A stretch of DNA of 64,000 nucleotides from Methanothermobacter wolfeii (GTDB lineage Archaea > Methanobacteriota > Methanobacteria > Methanobacteriales > Methanothermobacteraceae): NCBI RefSeq assembly GCF_025397995.1, contig NZ_CP104550.1, positions 648,001-712,000 on the forward strand, written 5' to 3'. Shown piece by piece: positions 1 to 8,471 of this stretch. A program made the position numbers and the translations under genes. Each line of letters opens with the position of its first letter. Position 1 is the stretch's first letter. The notes beneath the pieces are model-generated. The model ran no database searches. It saw only the letters and a program-made list of their open reading frames with translations, and was not told the DNA's origin.

Positions 1-1438
1 GGTTATAGAAAATGAATCCTTCAGAGACTTTGAATGTGAAATTACCTGTTGCTTTAAGTCTTTTATCGAATACAAGGTATCGAGTGCCGTTTTTTGAGAT
101 TTCTTCGGCTGTGGGCATTCCTCCTTTTTCATAGAGGAGGGGGTTAACCGGTCTGTTCGTATAGGCCATCACGAAACCCGCTGTGAAGTAATTTGAAAAG
201 GAGATGGTCCCATTATCCCCTTGTTTATTGAACCATTCTGCAAGTTCAACCTCTGATTCAGCTGGTGGCGCGATCACAACTCGCCCATGGTGTGTCAGGG
301 CACCGTAATCTGCAATGTTCTTACTGGAAAGGTTGCTAAAACCCTGGAAGGTTGCCAGTATGAGTATCAGTGCCAGAAAAATCCATGCCAGATTTTTATC
401 CTTTCTCTGGATGCTTTTAAATGCTGAAATCAGTCCACTGGCGGCCAGAATACTGAGAGGGATCATTATATAGATCAGAACACGGTATGTTATAACGTTG
501 ATTCCAAAATAGTAGGCCTTTGATAGCAGGAGCACTGCAAGGATCCATAATAGGATTATCCTGTCTTCAAGCTCGAATCTTTTAAGGGCAGTTATCACCC
601 CAATGGCAGATAAGATGATGGCGGGATAACCCAGCGCATTGGGGTACTTCAGGATGCTGAGTCTTCTTGAAGTCTGCAGGGCTGTGCTGACACCGCCGGG
701 ACCTGTATTCTTGAAATAAATGGCAGGCGCCCACCACAGTGCAGCGATTAAACCTGCTGATATGATGAAGAGGATGTAGCTGAAGAGCACCCTGCCTATC
801 ACTGAAAGGTTCCTTTCCATGTAAAGCTCGGAGCCCATGATCCCGAGGGTTATGATTGTGACTGTGAATCCGAGACAGAATGTTGCAGCTGGATGTATAA
901 GTGCGATTAAGCCCATTAAAAGTCCGGATATAACAGCTGTGATGGGTTTATCCTCTTTAAAAAATTTATAATAAAAGTAAATACTCAGGGGGAAGAATAT
1001 GAGGGCCATGTTCTCGGGCAATGCTTGAACAAGTCTTGCTGAAATTGCGCCGGAAAATAGAAGGATACCCGCAGCAAGGCCTATCATCTGATTTTTGTAG
1101 AATTTTGAGGCGACAAAGCTAACTGATAAGACAACAAGTCCTGCCAGAAAAGGCTGCATGAATCTTGCAGTTTCAAAGAGCCCTGTTCTTAAAATGTATG
1201 ATAAAAGGATGAGGGTGAAGTGAAAGATTGGGGGATAATTTATTATATTCCCTGCAGGAGCATTATAAATAGGGTCGAAGAGGGTTAGGCCCTCTGTAAT
1301 GTAAACCTTTGAAATGTGTATATGATAAAAGATGTCCCATCCAAATGGCCAACGGTAGCTGAGGGTTACAAAAAGAACAGCTAGGAATACTATCAGAGAT
1401 GGAACAATGTAAATGGCCCTGCTATCTGAATTTTCCAT
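1..1438 (-). CDS. GT-C type membrane glycosyltransferase, C-terminus cut by window edge
   Basis: From an ATG at 1438, preceded by a GAGGGAG ribosome binding site, the minus strand reads 479 codons with no stop before the window ends. The product has roughly ten hydrophobic helices up to about residue 370 and then a polar tail that is probably outside the cell. The first loop carries GWDIFYHI around Asp35; an acidic residue after helix 1 is the usual catalytic position of GT-C enzymes (ArnT, STT3, PMT type) that use polyprenyl-phosphate sugars. I infer sugar transfer onto a surface glycan or protein; donor and acceptor cannot be named. The frameshifted gene at 60609 has the same WDIF signature, so the window holds two members of this fold. 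Function is moderately sure; reading frame is very sure. Confidence 0.8.
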   Translation of the reverse strand, partial: MENSDSRAIYIVPSLIVFLAVLFVTLSYRWPFGWDIFYHIHISKVYITEGLTLFDPIYNAPAGNIINYPPIFHFTLILLSYILRTGLFETARFMQPFLAGLVVLSVSFVASKFYKNQMIGLAAGILLFSGAISARLVQALPENMALIFFPLSIYFYYKFFKEDKPITAVISGLLMGLIALIHPAATFCLGFTVTIITLGIMGSELYMERNLSVIGRVLFSYILFIISAGLIAALWWAPAIYFKNTGPGGVSTALQTSRRLSILKYPNALGYPAIILSAIGVITALKRFELEDRIILLWILAVLLLSKAYYFGINVITYRVLIYIMIPLSILAASGLISAFKSIQRKDKNLAWIFLALILILATFQGFSNLSSKNIADYGALTHHGRVVIAPPAESEVELAEWFNKQGDNGTISFSNYFTAGFVMAYTNRPVNPLLYEKGGMPTAEEISKNGTRYLVFDKRLKATGNFTFKVSEGFIFYN

Positions 1439-2104
1439 GTTCAGCTCCCTCTATTAATCAGGTTGATGATTGTGTTATGATTATTAATGTTACAAACTGA
1501 TTCTCTATGCCGGGTCTATTTAAGTTTTTCTATGTTTAGAGGAGATTGAACTTTCTGGAAAGCAGGAAAGGCTCCTAATTCCGATAACCATTGATTTATT
1601 TTCTAACTGCCGGAATGGACTTCATAGCGGATCATCCACTTTCATATTATCATTCCTGTGAGTTATCCCTCTCTCGTTCGGGGGACTTTTTTTGCTTCGA
1701 TGATAGGCCTCTTCATCTTCAGAAGCAGGTTTTTCTTATGGAATCAGGTGCCTGTTTAGAAATAGTTAGAAAGAGGATTGAAAAGGATTTAATAACAACA
1801 CATTTAGGGTTCATCTGTGACAGAAAGTGGTAAAGAGTATATCATAGTGACAGCAATAATTGAGTAGAGAGTACCTGGGCGTCCTGAGGATTAACACTGT
1901 ATAGGGATGTGAGCTGGTCTTCAACCTGGTACATGGGCGTCCTGAGGATTTTATTAAAACCCATGAAGATTAGGGGAAGTGTAAGTACCCGAAAACAGCA
2001 GCTGCCCTTAAGTGTCCGGATCCGGAACGATGCACCAAAACAACATTTATTAAGTTCTTTCCTTTAACTATGAGATAACTTCAACTGTATGGAGAGAGAA
2101 TTCC
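1439..2104. other. gene-poor intergenic region
   Basis: This 666-bp stretch separates divergent genes. It should hold the promoters of both neighbours; AT-rich stretches near 1450-1530 and 2040-2090 are the likely places. A TTG-started 80-codon frame (1591-1833) lacks a convincing ribosome binding site and resembles nothing I know. Two copies of a 22-bp repeat lie at 1871-1950. I see no RNA gene. Confidence 0.5.
1871..1950. repeat. two direct copies of a 22-bp sequence
   Basis: Copies at 1871-1892 and 1929-1950 share the core TGGGCGTCCTGAGGATT with one mismatch in 22 bp and start 58 bp apart. Two copies with unlike flanks do not make a CRISPR array. They may be the remnant of a local duplication or paired protein-binding sites. 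Confidence 0.5.
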
Positions 2105-2872
2105 ATGAAGAAAATTGGTGGTTTAACAATAATCGACATAGCAATAATCCTATTTGTATGCTCTGCAGTAGTCTATGGTTTTATCAGAACTGCTGACATT
2201 GATTCCAATCAGGAGGTATTTACATTTGATGTCTCGGATATTTCGAAGGTCGAGACGAAATACAGCGAATTTTATAGCAGGGGCAAAGTAGTTGAGAGTA
2301 AGATAAGTGGATATAACTCATTAACAAAAAGAAAGGAAGAAATACGTGGTGAAGTCCTGTGGGTAGGATATTTAAACGGTTATCTAAGTATCCTGATAGA
2401 TGTTAACGGTGAAAAATTGCTTGCAGGACCATATCAGAACAAGTTTGCAGATTTCTATATTGATTCAATTACTCTGCAAGCCACCGGTAAAAAAGACGCC
2501 GTTGATGTTGTTATCAAACCACGACGCATAAACAGGATATCGGACCTGATTATAGATGTACCTGGTGTGAATTATGAATTGACCACCAATATTCCCATCA
2601 AAAACTATGATGTTTCTAAATTCCAGGAACTCTCAAAAGAACTGTATATTAAAGAAAAATATGTGCCCATAAACCTGAATGTTCAGCAGGAAAGAATAGA
2701 AATTTTCAAGGCAACCCCCAGCACCCTTAAAATAGCCGATAGAATTCTTGGGGATGTAAACGGGCAGACAGATTTCATAAACCTGAGAATATACAGTGCA
2801 GACAAAGCAGTCATTGAAAAGATAAAAAGCAAATACGATGTGGTAAAGATCATAGACCTTAAATCACTCTAA
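2105..2872 (+). CDS. membrane-anchored DUF4330-like protein
   Basis: This 255-residue protein has one N-terminal transmembrane helix (residues ~10-27, after MKKIGGLTIID) and a soluble remainder that should face outward. The short positive N-terminus, the single helix and the beta-rich domain with a GEVLWVGYLNG stretch resemble DUF4330, whose function is unknown. A GGAGAG sequence lies just upstream of the ATG. The next gene, a Wzy-like polymerase, starts 21 bp after the stop, so the two are almost certainly cotranscribed; this suggests an accessory role in making or exporting a surface polysaccharide. The family call is from pattern only. Confidence 0.7.
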   Translation: MKKIGGLTIIDIAIILFVCSAVVYGFIRTADIDSNQEVFTFDVSDISKVETKYSEFYSRGKVVESKISGYNSLTKRKEEIRGEVLWVGYLNGYLSILIDVNGEKLLAGPYQNKFADFYIDSITLQATGKKDAVDVVIKPRRINRISDLIIDVPGVNYELTTNIPIKNYDVSKFQELSKELYIKEKYVPINLNVQQERIEIFKATPSTLKIADRILGDVNGQTDFINLRIYSADKAVIEKIKSKYDVVKIIDLKSL

Positions 2873-2893
2873 ATAATCAGGGAGCACAGTTTT

Positions 2894-4171
2894 ATGAGTC
2901 AGATTTACAGTATGGCAATAAAAACCTGCAGAAGGATTGAGTCTGAAATTAAGGGTATGCTGCTTTACAACATATTTTTAAAAATCCTTTTGAGTGTTGA
3001 GAAAATATGGTTAGACAGTTACTTCAGGAAGGCTTATCCCAGCGGTAAATTCCTTAAATTTCTTGAGAAGAGCCATGTACTGAAGAATCATATTTTTGCC
3101 CCCCCACTGTTCATCCTGGCATTCTCTATATTTATGATAATGGCATCAACTCCAGTTTCATGGAAACTGCACCTAACCATACTAATAGGCTTCATCTTTT
3201 TTTTCCTGTTTTCCATGATAATACCAAGGTTCATCCTTAAGGACATGGAATATTATCTGAAATTCAAAAGTGAAGATATCAATTCCATCGGTCTAACACT
3301 ATTTCTGGTCAGCATAATATTCTTCATTATAACAATCACGGATGTTGGCGGTTTACCCCTCCTCCATCCAACCCTCAGATACAGTCTTAACCCGAAACTT
3401 ACAATTCCAGCATTCCTCATGATCCCTGCAACAGCATTGATATCATCCCATCTCCTTGAAAAAATGAAGGAAGGCAGCATAGATAGGGCAAGGGTGAAAT
3501 TCAGAATAATGGTACTGGCTCTTATCTGCGCTGCTTTTTTAACCCTTCTTGGCTACAGGACCCCGGTGGTGGCATTGATTCTGATTATTGCCATCATGGG
3601 GTATTATACTGGACTATTTGATATATGGGAGATTCTGGGATCATTCCTCTTCGCATTCCTTGTAATTATGGGTATAGGTTACTTCAGGTCTGTGGAGGAA
3701 TATTCAGTTACCAGCATCAGCGCCATGAACTTTCTTAAGATGCGAGCAGCCTTCACCCTCAACGTCCTCGACATGTTATCCCATCTCTCGGGACCAACCG
3801 GTGCTTTACATGGTGACCTGATCATGAGCATGATCCCGGGCCCTGGGGATGGACCAAGAACCTTGATAGGGAAGCTTATTTCCTGGAGAACTGGTGTGAC
3901 AATCACTCCAACAATCTTTGGGCAGATGCTTGTGGATTTCGGCACAGCAGGTGTGGCTGCGGGAATGGGTATACTCGGGTTAATTACGGGAGCCGGTTAC
4001 AGGATAATGAAAAAAACAGGGGACACATTTTACATCATGCTCTACGCCCTTATAATGGCCTATCTCATCATATCTGTTGAGACAGGTATTCTTGACCAGA
4101 CAGTGATGGGTTATTTTGCGGCCGGAGGCGCTATATACCTTTACAACATTGTTAAAATAAACAGGCATTAA
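2894..4171 (+). CDS. oligosaccharide repeat-unit polymerase (Wzy-like)
   Basis: This 425-residue protein has about ten to twelve hydrophobic helices and, between residues ~280 and 340, a long polar loop ending in ...GPGDGPRTLIGKLISWRTG, followed by TPTIFGQMLVDFG. That layout, with the GYRTPVVALIL helix before it, matches the O-antigen/oligosaccharide repeat-unit polymerase class, which joins lipid-linked repeat units outside the membrane. The ATG has a GGGAG element about 10 nt upstream. It forms a two-gene unit with the DUF4330-like gene and agrees with the flippases and glycosyltransferases elsewhere in the window. The specific linkage made is unknown. Nothing looks broken. Confidence 0.75.
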   Translation: MSQIYSMAIKTCRRIESEIKGMLLYNIFLKILLSVEKIWLDSYFRKAYPSGKFLKFLEKSHVLKNHIFAPPLFILAFSIFMIMASTPVSWKLHLTILIGFIFFFLFSMIIPRFILKDMEYYLKFKSEDINSIGLTLFLVSIIFFIITITDVGGLPLLHPTLRYSLNPKLTIPAFLMIPATALISSHLLEKMKEGSIDRARVKFRIMVLALICAAFLTLLGYRTPVVALILIIAIMGYYTGLFDIWEILGSFLFAFLVIMGIGYFRSVEEYSVTSISAMNFLKMRAAFTLNVLDMLSHLSGPTGALHGDLIMSMIPGPGDGPRTLIGKLISWRTGVTITPTIFGQMLVDFGTAGVAAGMGILGLITGAGYRIMKKTGDTFYIMLYALIMAYLIISVETGILDQTVMGYFAAGGAIYLYNIVKINRH

Positions 4172-4362
4172 CTTTACCGGCGGGGCGGCTCCCTCCTCAA
4201 GGACCGGTGCTTAAGACATTAATTGAGGGGGATGATAAGGAGCCCCTGTTAGGGTCCTTTCTGTTTCTGGATGCATCCCGTACCTTCTGTATGGGTACTA
4301 TGGTAACAGTAAATATTATAATAGAAGTCACCGTAAAATAGAAATCGTCAGGGTGGTTATTG

Positions 4363-4785
4363 ATGGAGACAAAATTCAAGGATTTTTATGATATACTAGT
4401 TGAAAATCTTGAGTCATTCAATGGTGAGTACGCATCCTTCATAGATTATGGACCTCAACTCTTTAAACTTCTGTCGGATTTACTGGGGTATGAGGGTCTT
4501 AAAAGCCAGTTAAAACTTAAAATCAGTGCAGCCATAGCATATTATGTCGTGCCAATGGATGTTATCCCTGAAACCGTTTATGGTGCCTACGGCTACATTG
4601 ATGATATCTTCATAACAACCTATGTGATTCGCCTCCTGGCAGATGTATACGGTTATAAGTTCTTGGAGAACTACTGGGAAGGCGAGGATGATCTTGAAAA
4701 TGTGGTTGAACTCTGCTATGAAAGATCAAAGGACGTACTCCGGGAAAAGACAACGGATGTACTTAACTATGTTGGCCTCATATAG
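4363..4785 (+). CDS. YkvA/DUF1232 family membrane-associated protein
   Basis: This 140-residue protein carries the DUF1232 signature around residues 60-90: KISAAIAYYVVPMDVIPE, then GYIDDIFITTYVI. The P-x-D-x-I-P and DD motifs are diagnostic of the YkvA family; its biochemical role is not established. I chose the ATG at 4363, immediately after an in-frame TTG, because GGGTGG at 4351-4356 is well spaced for it. The gene converges on the zinc-ribbon gene, and their 3' ends overlap by 19 bp. About 190 bp separate it from the polymerase gene, so it probably has its own promoter. Confidence 0.8.
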   Translation: METKFKDFYDILVENLESFNGEYASFIDYGPQLFKLLSDLLGYEGLKSQLKLKISAAIAYYVVPMDVIPETVYGAYGYIDDIFITTYVIRLLADVYGYKFLENYWEGEDDLENVVELCYERSKDVLREKTTDVLNYVGLI

Positions 4786-6191
4786 TCGTCAAGGCCGACC
4801 CTGTTTTCCCAGTTTTTCTCTTCAAGCATACTTAGAGTATCATGGATGGATTCACTTTTTACATTCAATTCGATGAGGACTTCAAAGCAGCCATCCTTCT
4901 GTATTATCATACACTTTTTCATGAATCCCATGAATGGATTGAGTTCTTCCATGGTATCCATTAATTGATTTCGATTTATAATTCCATTCATGAGGAGGTT
5001 GTGGCTTTCATCGGTGCTCTGGTTTATATGGATTATCTCCTTTCTGCTGGGGGATGCCTGTTCTGTTGCTGGTTCTGGTTCAGCTCCAGTGTATATCCTG
5101 TAGATCTCTTCAAGTTCCTCCCGGTGTTTGAGTTCGAATCCTTCACCTGTTTCTTCGACAAGGTCGTGATCCTGGAGGATCATTATATTGATATCCAGCT
5201 GCTGAGGGTCCTCAAAGGAGTCAATTAAATCCTCTCTTTTGAATGGTCCATCAGCCACAACGTCTTTCATGGATAAAAAGGTCTCCCATGCCATTATCTT
5301 ATCATAGCATTCCCTGCACTCATCACGTGTACTGTCCCCTGTACTGTAAAAACTGGATTTTGGCAGGGTCCTGTTACAGATGCGGCACTCCTTCACCATA
5401 TTCGAATCTTTAACAAGCTCTCCTTCACCGTACTTTGAGTAGAACTCTGTTAATTTACTGTCATCTATCAGGGTGTAATTTTTGAAGGCGTCCTCTTCAA
5501 TAAGGTCGAATTCCTGAAGCTCCCATATGAATCCCTGTATGTTTACGCGTTCCTCTTCACTTTCTATGATATCATCAACTCTGAATTTAACTCCGGGTTC
5601 AACCCTTTTTCTTATTTCAGCAAGGGAGAGTGCAGCGTTCCTTTTACCTGCACAATCCTTACACTCCCTGCCCTTTCCTGTCACATAGAACTCTGTAGCA
5701 GGTTTGAGTTCTCCGCATATGGGGCACTCGGTTTCCTCTTCCTCTGCTTCATGGTCTTCTGTTCTGTCGGTTACCCCGGGTTCCTGCCCCTTCTCCTTCA
5801 TGATTTCCTTGAGTTTTATGTTCTCTATGAGGAAGCTGTTAACGGTTTCATCAGATTTTATCCTGCATGAACCATCCCTGTAGTCGAGGAGACCGAATTC
5901 ATCAAGTATCCAGACCATTCCCTGGAACTCGATTCTCTGAGATTCATCCATTTTAGCGGTTATTTCTTCCAGATGGAATTCTTCCCCTGGTTTAAAGGTT
6001 TCAAGTAATCTTTCAAGGGATTCCAATGCGTACAGTGTCCTTGAACATTCGGTGCATAGAACCTGAGGAGAACTTCCCACTTCAGCCCTGCAGTTGAGGC
6101 ATCTGCCGGGTTCACCACCACGTGTCCTGAATTTATTTTCCGGTTCTCTGGTTTCAGAGTCACTATTCAGTTCCATCCACCACATAGACAT
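4767..6191 (-). CDS. triple zinc-ribbon / winged-helix repeat protein
   Basis: The 474-residue product contains three four-cysteine zinc ribbons: CLNCRAEV...CTECSR near the N-terminus, CPICGELKPATEFYV...CKDC near 160-190, and CRICNRTLPKSSFYS...CREC near 270-300. Each is followed by about 80 residues that look like a small winged-helix unit, with recurring EFGLLDY, EFDLIEE and DHDLVEE segments. A charged linker and a C-terminal domain of about 90 residues complete it. The repeat plan suggests nucleic-acid binding; I do not recognise the family. I prefer ATG 6191 over GTG 6200 because AAGGA sits ten bases before the ATG. It is divergent from the EVE/BrxD/BrxHI-like operon with 250 bp between, so a shared regulatory region is plausible. 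Confidence 0.8.
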   Translation of the reverse strand: MSMWWMELNSDSETREPENKFRTRGGEPGRCLNCRAEVGSSPQVLCTECSRTLYALESLERLLETFKPGEEFHLEEITAKMDESQRIEFQGMVWILDEFGLLDYRDGSCRIKSDETVNSFLIENIKLKEIMKEKGQEPGVTDRTEDHEAEEEETECPICGELKPATEFYVTGKGRECKDCAGKRNAALSLAEIRKRVEPGVKFRVDDIIESEEERVNIQGFIWELQEFDLIEEDAFKNYTLIDDSKLTEFYSKYGEGELVKDSNMVKECRICNRTLPKSSFYSTGDSTRDECRECYDKIMAWETFLSMKDVVADGPFKREDLIDSFEDPQQLDINIMILQDHDLVEETGEGFELKHREELEEIYRIYTGAEPEPATEQASPSRKEIIHINQSTDESHNLLMNGIINRNQLMDTMEELNPFMGFMKKCMIIQKDGCFEVLIELNVKSESIHDTLSMLEEKNWENRVGLDDYMRPT

Positions 6192-6200
6192 GGGAAGCAC

Positions 6201-6428
6201 GTCCTTATGATATCAAGATTCACTGCACCGCCCTTTTCCCCACTGCCAACTTACAAATGATTTTTTTACAGATTTTTCAGGGCATTAATACAGACTTCCG
6301 CAGTAAATGAATGTTTACACATAAAAATTTAATATTCCTTCACATACTTAAGCCTTTCATATACAGACAAATAAAAAACTTTATCTATTAATTTCAAAAA
6401 AAACGTTTAAAGGGTATTCAGTGTCTTA
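6201..6428. promoter_or_regulatory. AT-rich divergent promoter region
   Basis: This strongly AT-rich gap lies between the divergent zinc-ribbon gene and the EVE/ATPase/helicase operon. For the plus strand, AAAATTTAATATT (about 6324-6336) and a TTTAAA near 6406 are possible TATA boxes. I cannot decide which is used. No palindromic operator stands out. Confidence 0.4.
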
Positions 6429-6442
6429 AGGGGGGTTTTCCC

Positions 6443-7207
6443 ATAAAAAAAGGACCAATTTCAGATAGAAAATCTAATTTCTGGATCCATAGGATAGATC
6501 CTGATTTACTTGAGGATGTATCAAGAAACCTGGTTATAGGAGCTAGAAAGAAGAGGAGCAGGAATGTCAACAGTATACGCCCCAATGACAGGATATTCAT
6601 CTTCGCACCCATTATAGTAAACGGGCGGAGGAACCTGACCTTCATTGCATACACCATGGTTGATGGGGTCTACAATGATAGCGGAACCCTCTATGATTAC
6701 TATGAATCCACCAGGAAGATCAGACTTAAGGGTATAAAGTTCTTCAGCCCCCCGTTACCTGCAGTGGATCTCAGGAAAAACCTTTCGTTTTTAAATGGGA
6801 ATAGATATTCATCAGCCCTCAAATCAGAATACAGGGAGATATCTGAGGCTGACTTTAAACGGATATACTCCCGGGCCAATTTCGTTAAAAACTTTCCCCT
6901 TTACCTTGAAAACGTCTCATTCAACATTGATGAATTTATCTTGAACTCAATAAATTCCCTTCATGGTATCATTAAACGCTTTGATAATAGGAAGCAGATG
7001 GATATAAAGACCTTTATCAGGCTTCTGGGGGAATTCATGGATTCATATGGAGTCAGTAAGCCCTATGATGAGCTTGAGGAGTTTTACTCCCTTAATGCAT
7101 GGAGGACAGGAATCAAACATTACCCCTCAAGGGACCCAGAGAGGATAGTAACCCTCTACAACAGTCAGGGTGGTAAGAGGGACTTCGGATTAATATCATT
7201 TGAGTAG
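6443..7207 (+). CDS. EVE/PUA-like domain protein, first gene of ATPase-helicase operon
   Basis: The frame that ends at 7207 is open from 6392, yet has no ATG, GTG or TTG until 6656. Starting at 6656 would remove the best-conserved part of the protein. A GGGGGG ribosome binding site at 6430-6435 sits seven bases before ATA at 6443, so I infer an ATA start and 254 residues. The N-terminal half reads FWIHRIDPDLLED, then NDRIFIFAP and FIAYTMVDGVYND, ending with VDLRKNLSFL and ISEADFKRI. This order fits an EVE (PUA-like) fold, a domain known to bind modified bases in DNA or RNA. The C-terminal ~100 residues are helical and unrecognised. The next gene starts 11 bp after the stop. Family assignment is tentative; the tight operon is clear. 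Confidence 0.65.
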   Translation: MKKGPISDRKSNFWIHRIDPDLLEDVSRNLVIGARKKRSRNVNSIRPNDRIFIFAPIIVNGRRNLTFIAYTMVDGVYNDSGTLYDYYESTRKIRLKGIKFFSPPLPAVDLRKNLSFLNGNRYSSALKSEYREISEADFKRIYSRANFVKNFPLYLENVSFNIDEFILNSINSLHGIIKRFDNRKQMDIKTFIRLLGEFMDSYGVSKPYDELEEFYSLNAWRTGIKHYPSRDPERIVTLYNSQGGKRDFGLISFE

Positions 7208-7218
7208 GAGGTATATTA

Positions 7219-8454
7219 ATGGATCCAGAGAACATCCTTAACGCCCTTAAAAACGGTAACGTGCCTCCTGAGGGTGTCAGTGAGATATGTGTGGGGCGTG
7301 AGAACGAGATTGAAGAATTCCAGAAGATATTTGAGAGGGTAAGGGGTGGTGTGGCTGTAACAAAGTTTCTGAATGGAGAGTTCGGGGCTGGGAAATCCTT
7401 CTTCCTGAAGCTAATTGAGGAGAAGGCGCTTGCAGAGAACTTTGTTGTCTCAAAGGTAACCCTCAGCCGTGACGTCCCCTTTAACAAGTTCGAGGTTGTT
7501 TATCGTAATATTGCAAGGTCCCTTACCTGCAAGACCGGAATATCCCTTGAACATATAATTGAGCGGTGGATGACAAAGATAAGGACGGTGGCCCTTCGCG
7601 AAACTATCGACCCCTCCCAGCAGGAGCAGATTGTGCGGGATAATATCCATAATGACCTTAAAGAAGCCCACAAGTATTCAGCAAGCTTCGCCACGGCCAT
7701 AGAAAATTATTATAACCTTTTATCAAAGGGGGATCATGAGACAGCAAAGCATGCCATCGCATGGTTGAGTGGTGAGACCAACATCCCATTCACAATAAAG
7801 CGAAAGTTCGGGGTTAAGGGCGATATTGACAAGGAAAACGCCTTCAAACACCTTGAATCACTTTCAGCGTTTCTAAAATCCCTTAACTATGCCGGCCTTG
7901 TCATACTTATAGATGAGGCAGAGCATATCATGACCCTCCACAACAAGAAGCTCAGGGACACAGCCTACGACTATATGAGGAACATATATGATGCCTGTAA
8001 CGGCGGAAGGTTCAGGAACACCCTCTTCATATTCGCAGGAACCCCTGAGTTCTTTGAGGATCAGAAGCTCGGGATACCCTCCTACACAGCCCTAAATGAG
8101 AGGATAGAGGATGTTCTCCACACGGAGCTGAAGGACCTCAGAAAACCCATAATCAAGCTGGATGGGTTTAAAAGGGAGGATCTCATGGAGTTATCCAGCA
8201 GACTCATCTCCATGCATGAGGAACTCTATGACTGGGATGCCGGGATTGTCAGGGACTCCCTTGAGGGCATAATTTCAAGGCATGAATCAAGCGCTGAACT
8301 GACGGGTTATATACCTCCAAGGATCTTTGTGAAATCATTTATAAGCGTCCTTGACGTTGTACAGCAGAACCCTGAACTCAAGACTGAAGACGAGATACTT
8401 GACCTCTTCGAGGAGAAGGAGGAAATAGAATTAGAGGATGAAGACTGGATTTGA
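7219..8454 (+). CDS. BrxD-like P-loop ATPase (DUF2791)
   Basis: This 411-residue AAA-type ATPase has Walker A GEFGAGKS at residues 53-60, preceded by the VGRENEIEEF element that DUF2791 proteins use before the nucleotide site, Walker B LVILIDEAE at 227-235, and a sensor-like FIFAGTPEFF near 270. Length and order match BrxD, the ATPase of type 2 BREX phage defence, which is normally encoded beside a BrxHI helicase; the same ATPase type also occurs in Ter-associated DNA-processing clusters. The start has a perfect GGAGGT ribosome binding site. The helicase gene follows 17 bp downstream. No PglZ, PglX methyltransferase or BrxC is present in the window, so this is not a complete BREX system. Confidence 0.85.
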   Translation: MDPENILNALKNGNVPPEGVSEICVGRENEIEEFQKIFERVRGGVAVTKFLNGEFGAGKSFFLKLIEEKALAENFVVSKVTLSRDVPFNKFEVVYRNIARSLTCKTGISLEHIIERWMTKIRTVALRETIDPSQQEQIVRDNIHNDLKEAHKYSASFATAIENYYNLLSKGDHETAKHAIAWLSGETNIPFTIKRKFGVKGDIDKENAFKHLESLSAFLKSLNYAGLVILIDEAEHIMTLHNKKLRDTAYDYMRNIYDACNGGRFRNTLFIFAGTPEFFEDQKLGIPSYTALNERIEDVLHTELKDLRKPIIKLDGFKREDLMELSSRLISMHEELYDWDAGIVRDSLEGIISRHESSAELTGYIPPRIFVKSFISVLDVVQQNPELKTEDEILDLFEEKEEIELEDEDWI

Positions 8455-8471
8455 CTCTTTGAGAGGGTTAG

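Noticed and set aside
1591-1833. 80-codon TTG-started ORF in the gap before the DUF4330-like gene
   Set aside because: No ribosome binding site, no recognisable motif, and composition unlike neighbouring genes; it is the sort of frame expected by chance.
1871-1950. Possible CRISPR mini-array
   Set aside because: Only two copies, one mismatch, no cas genes and no third repeat at the same spacing.
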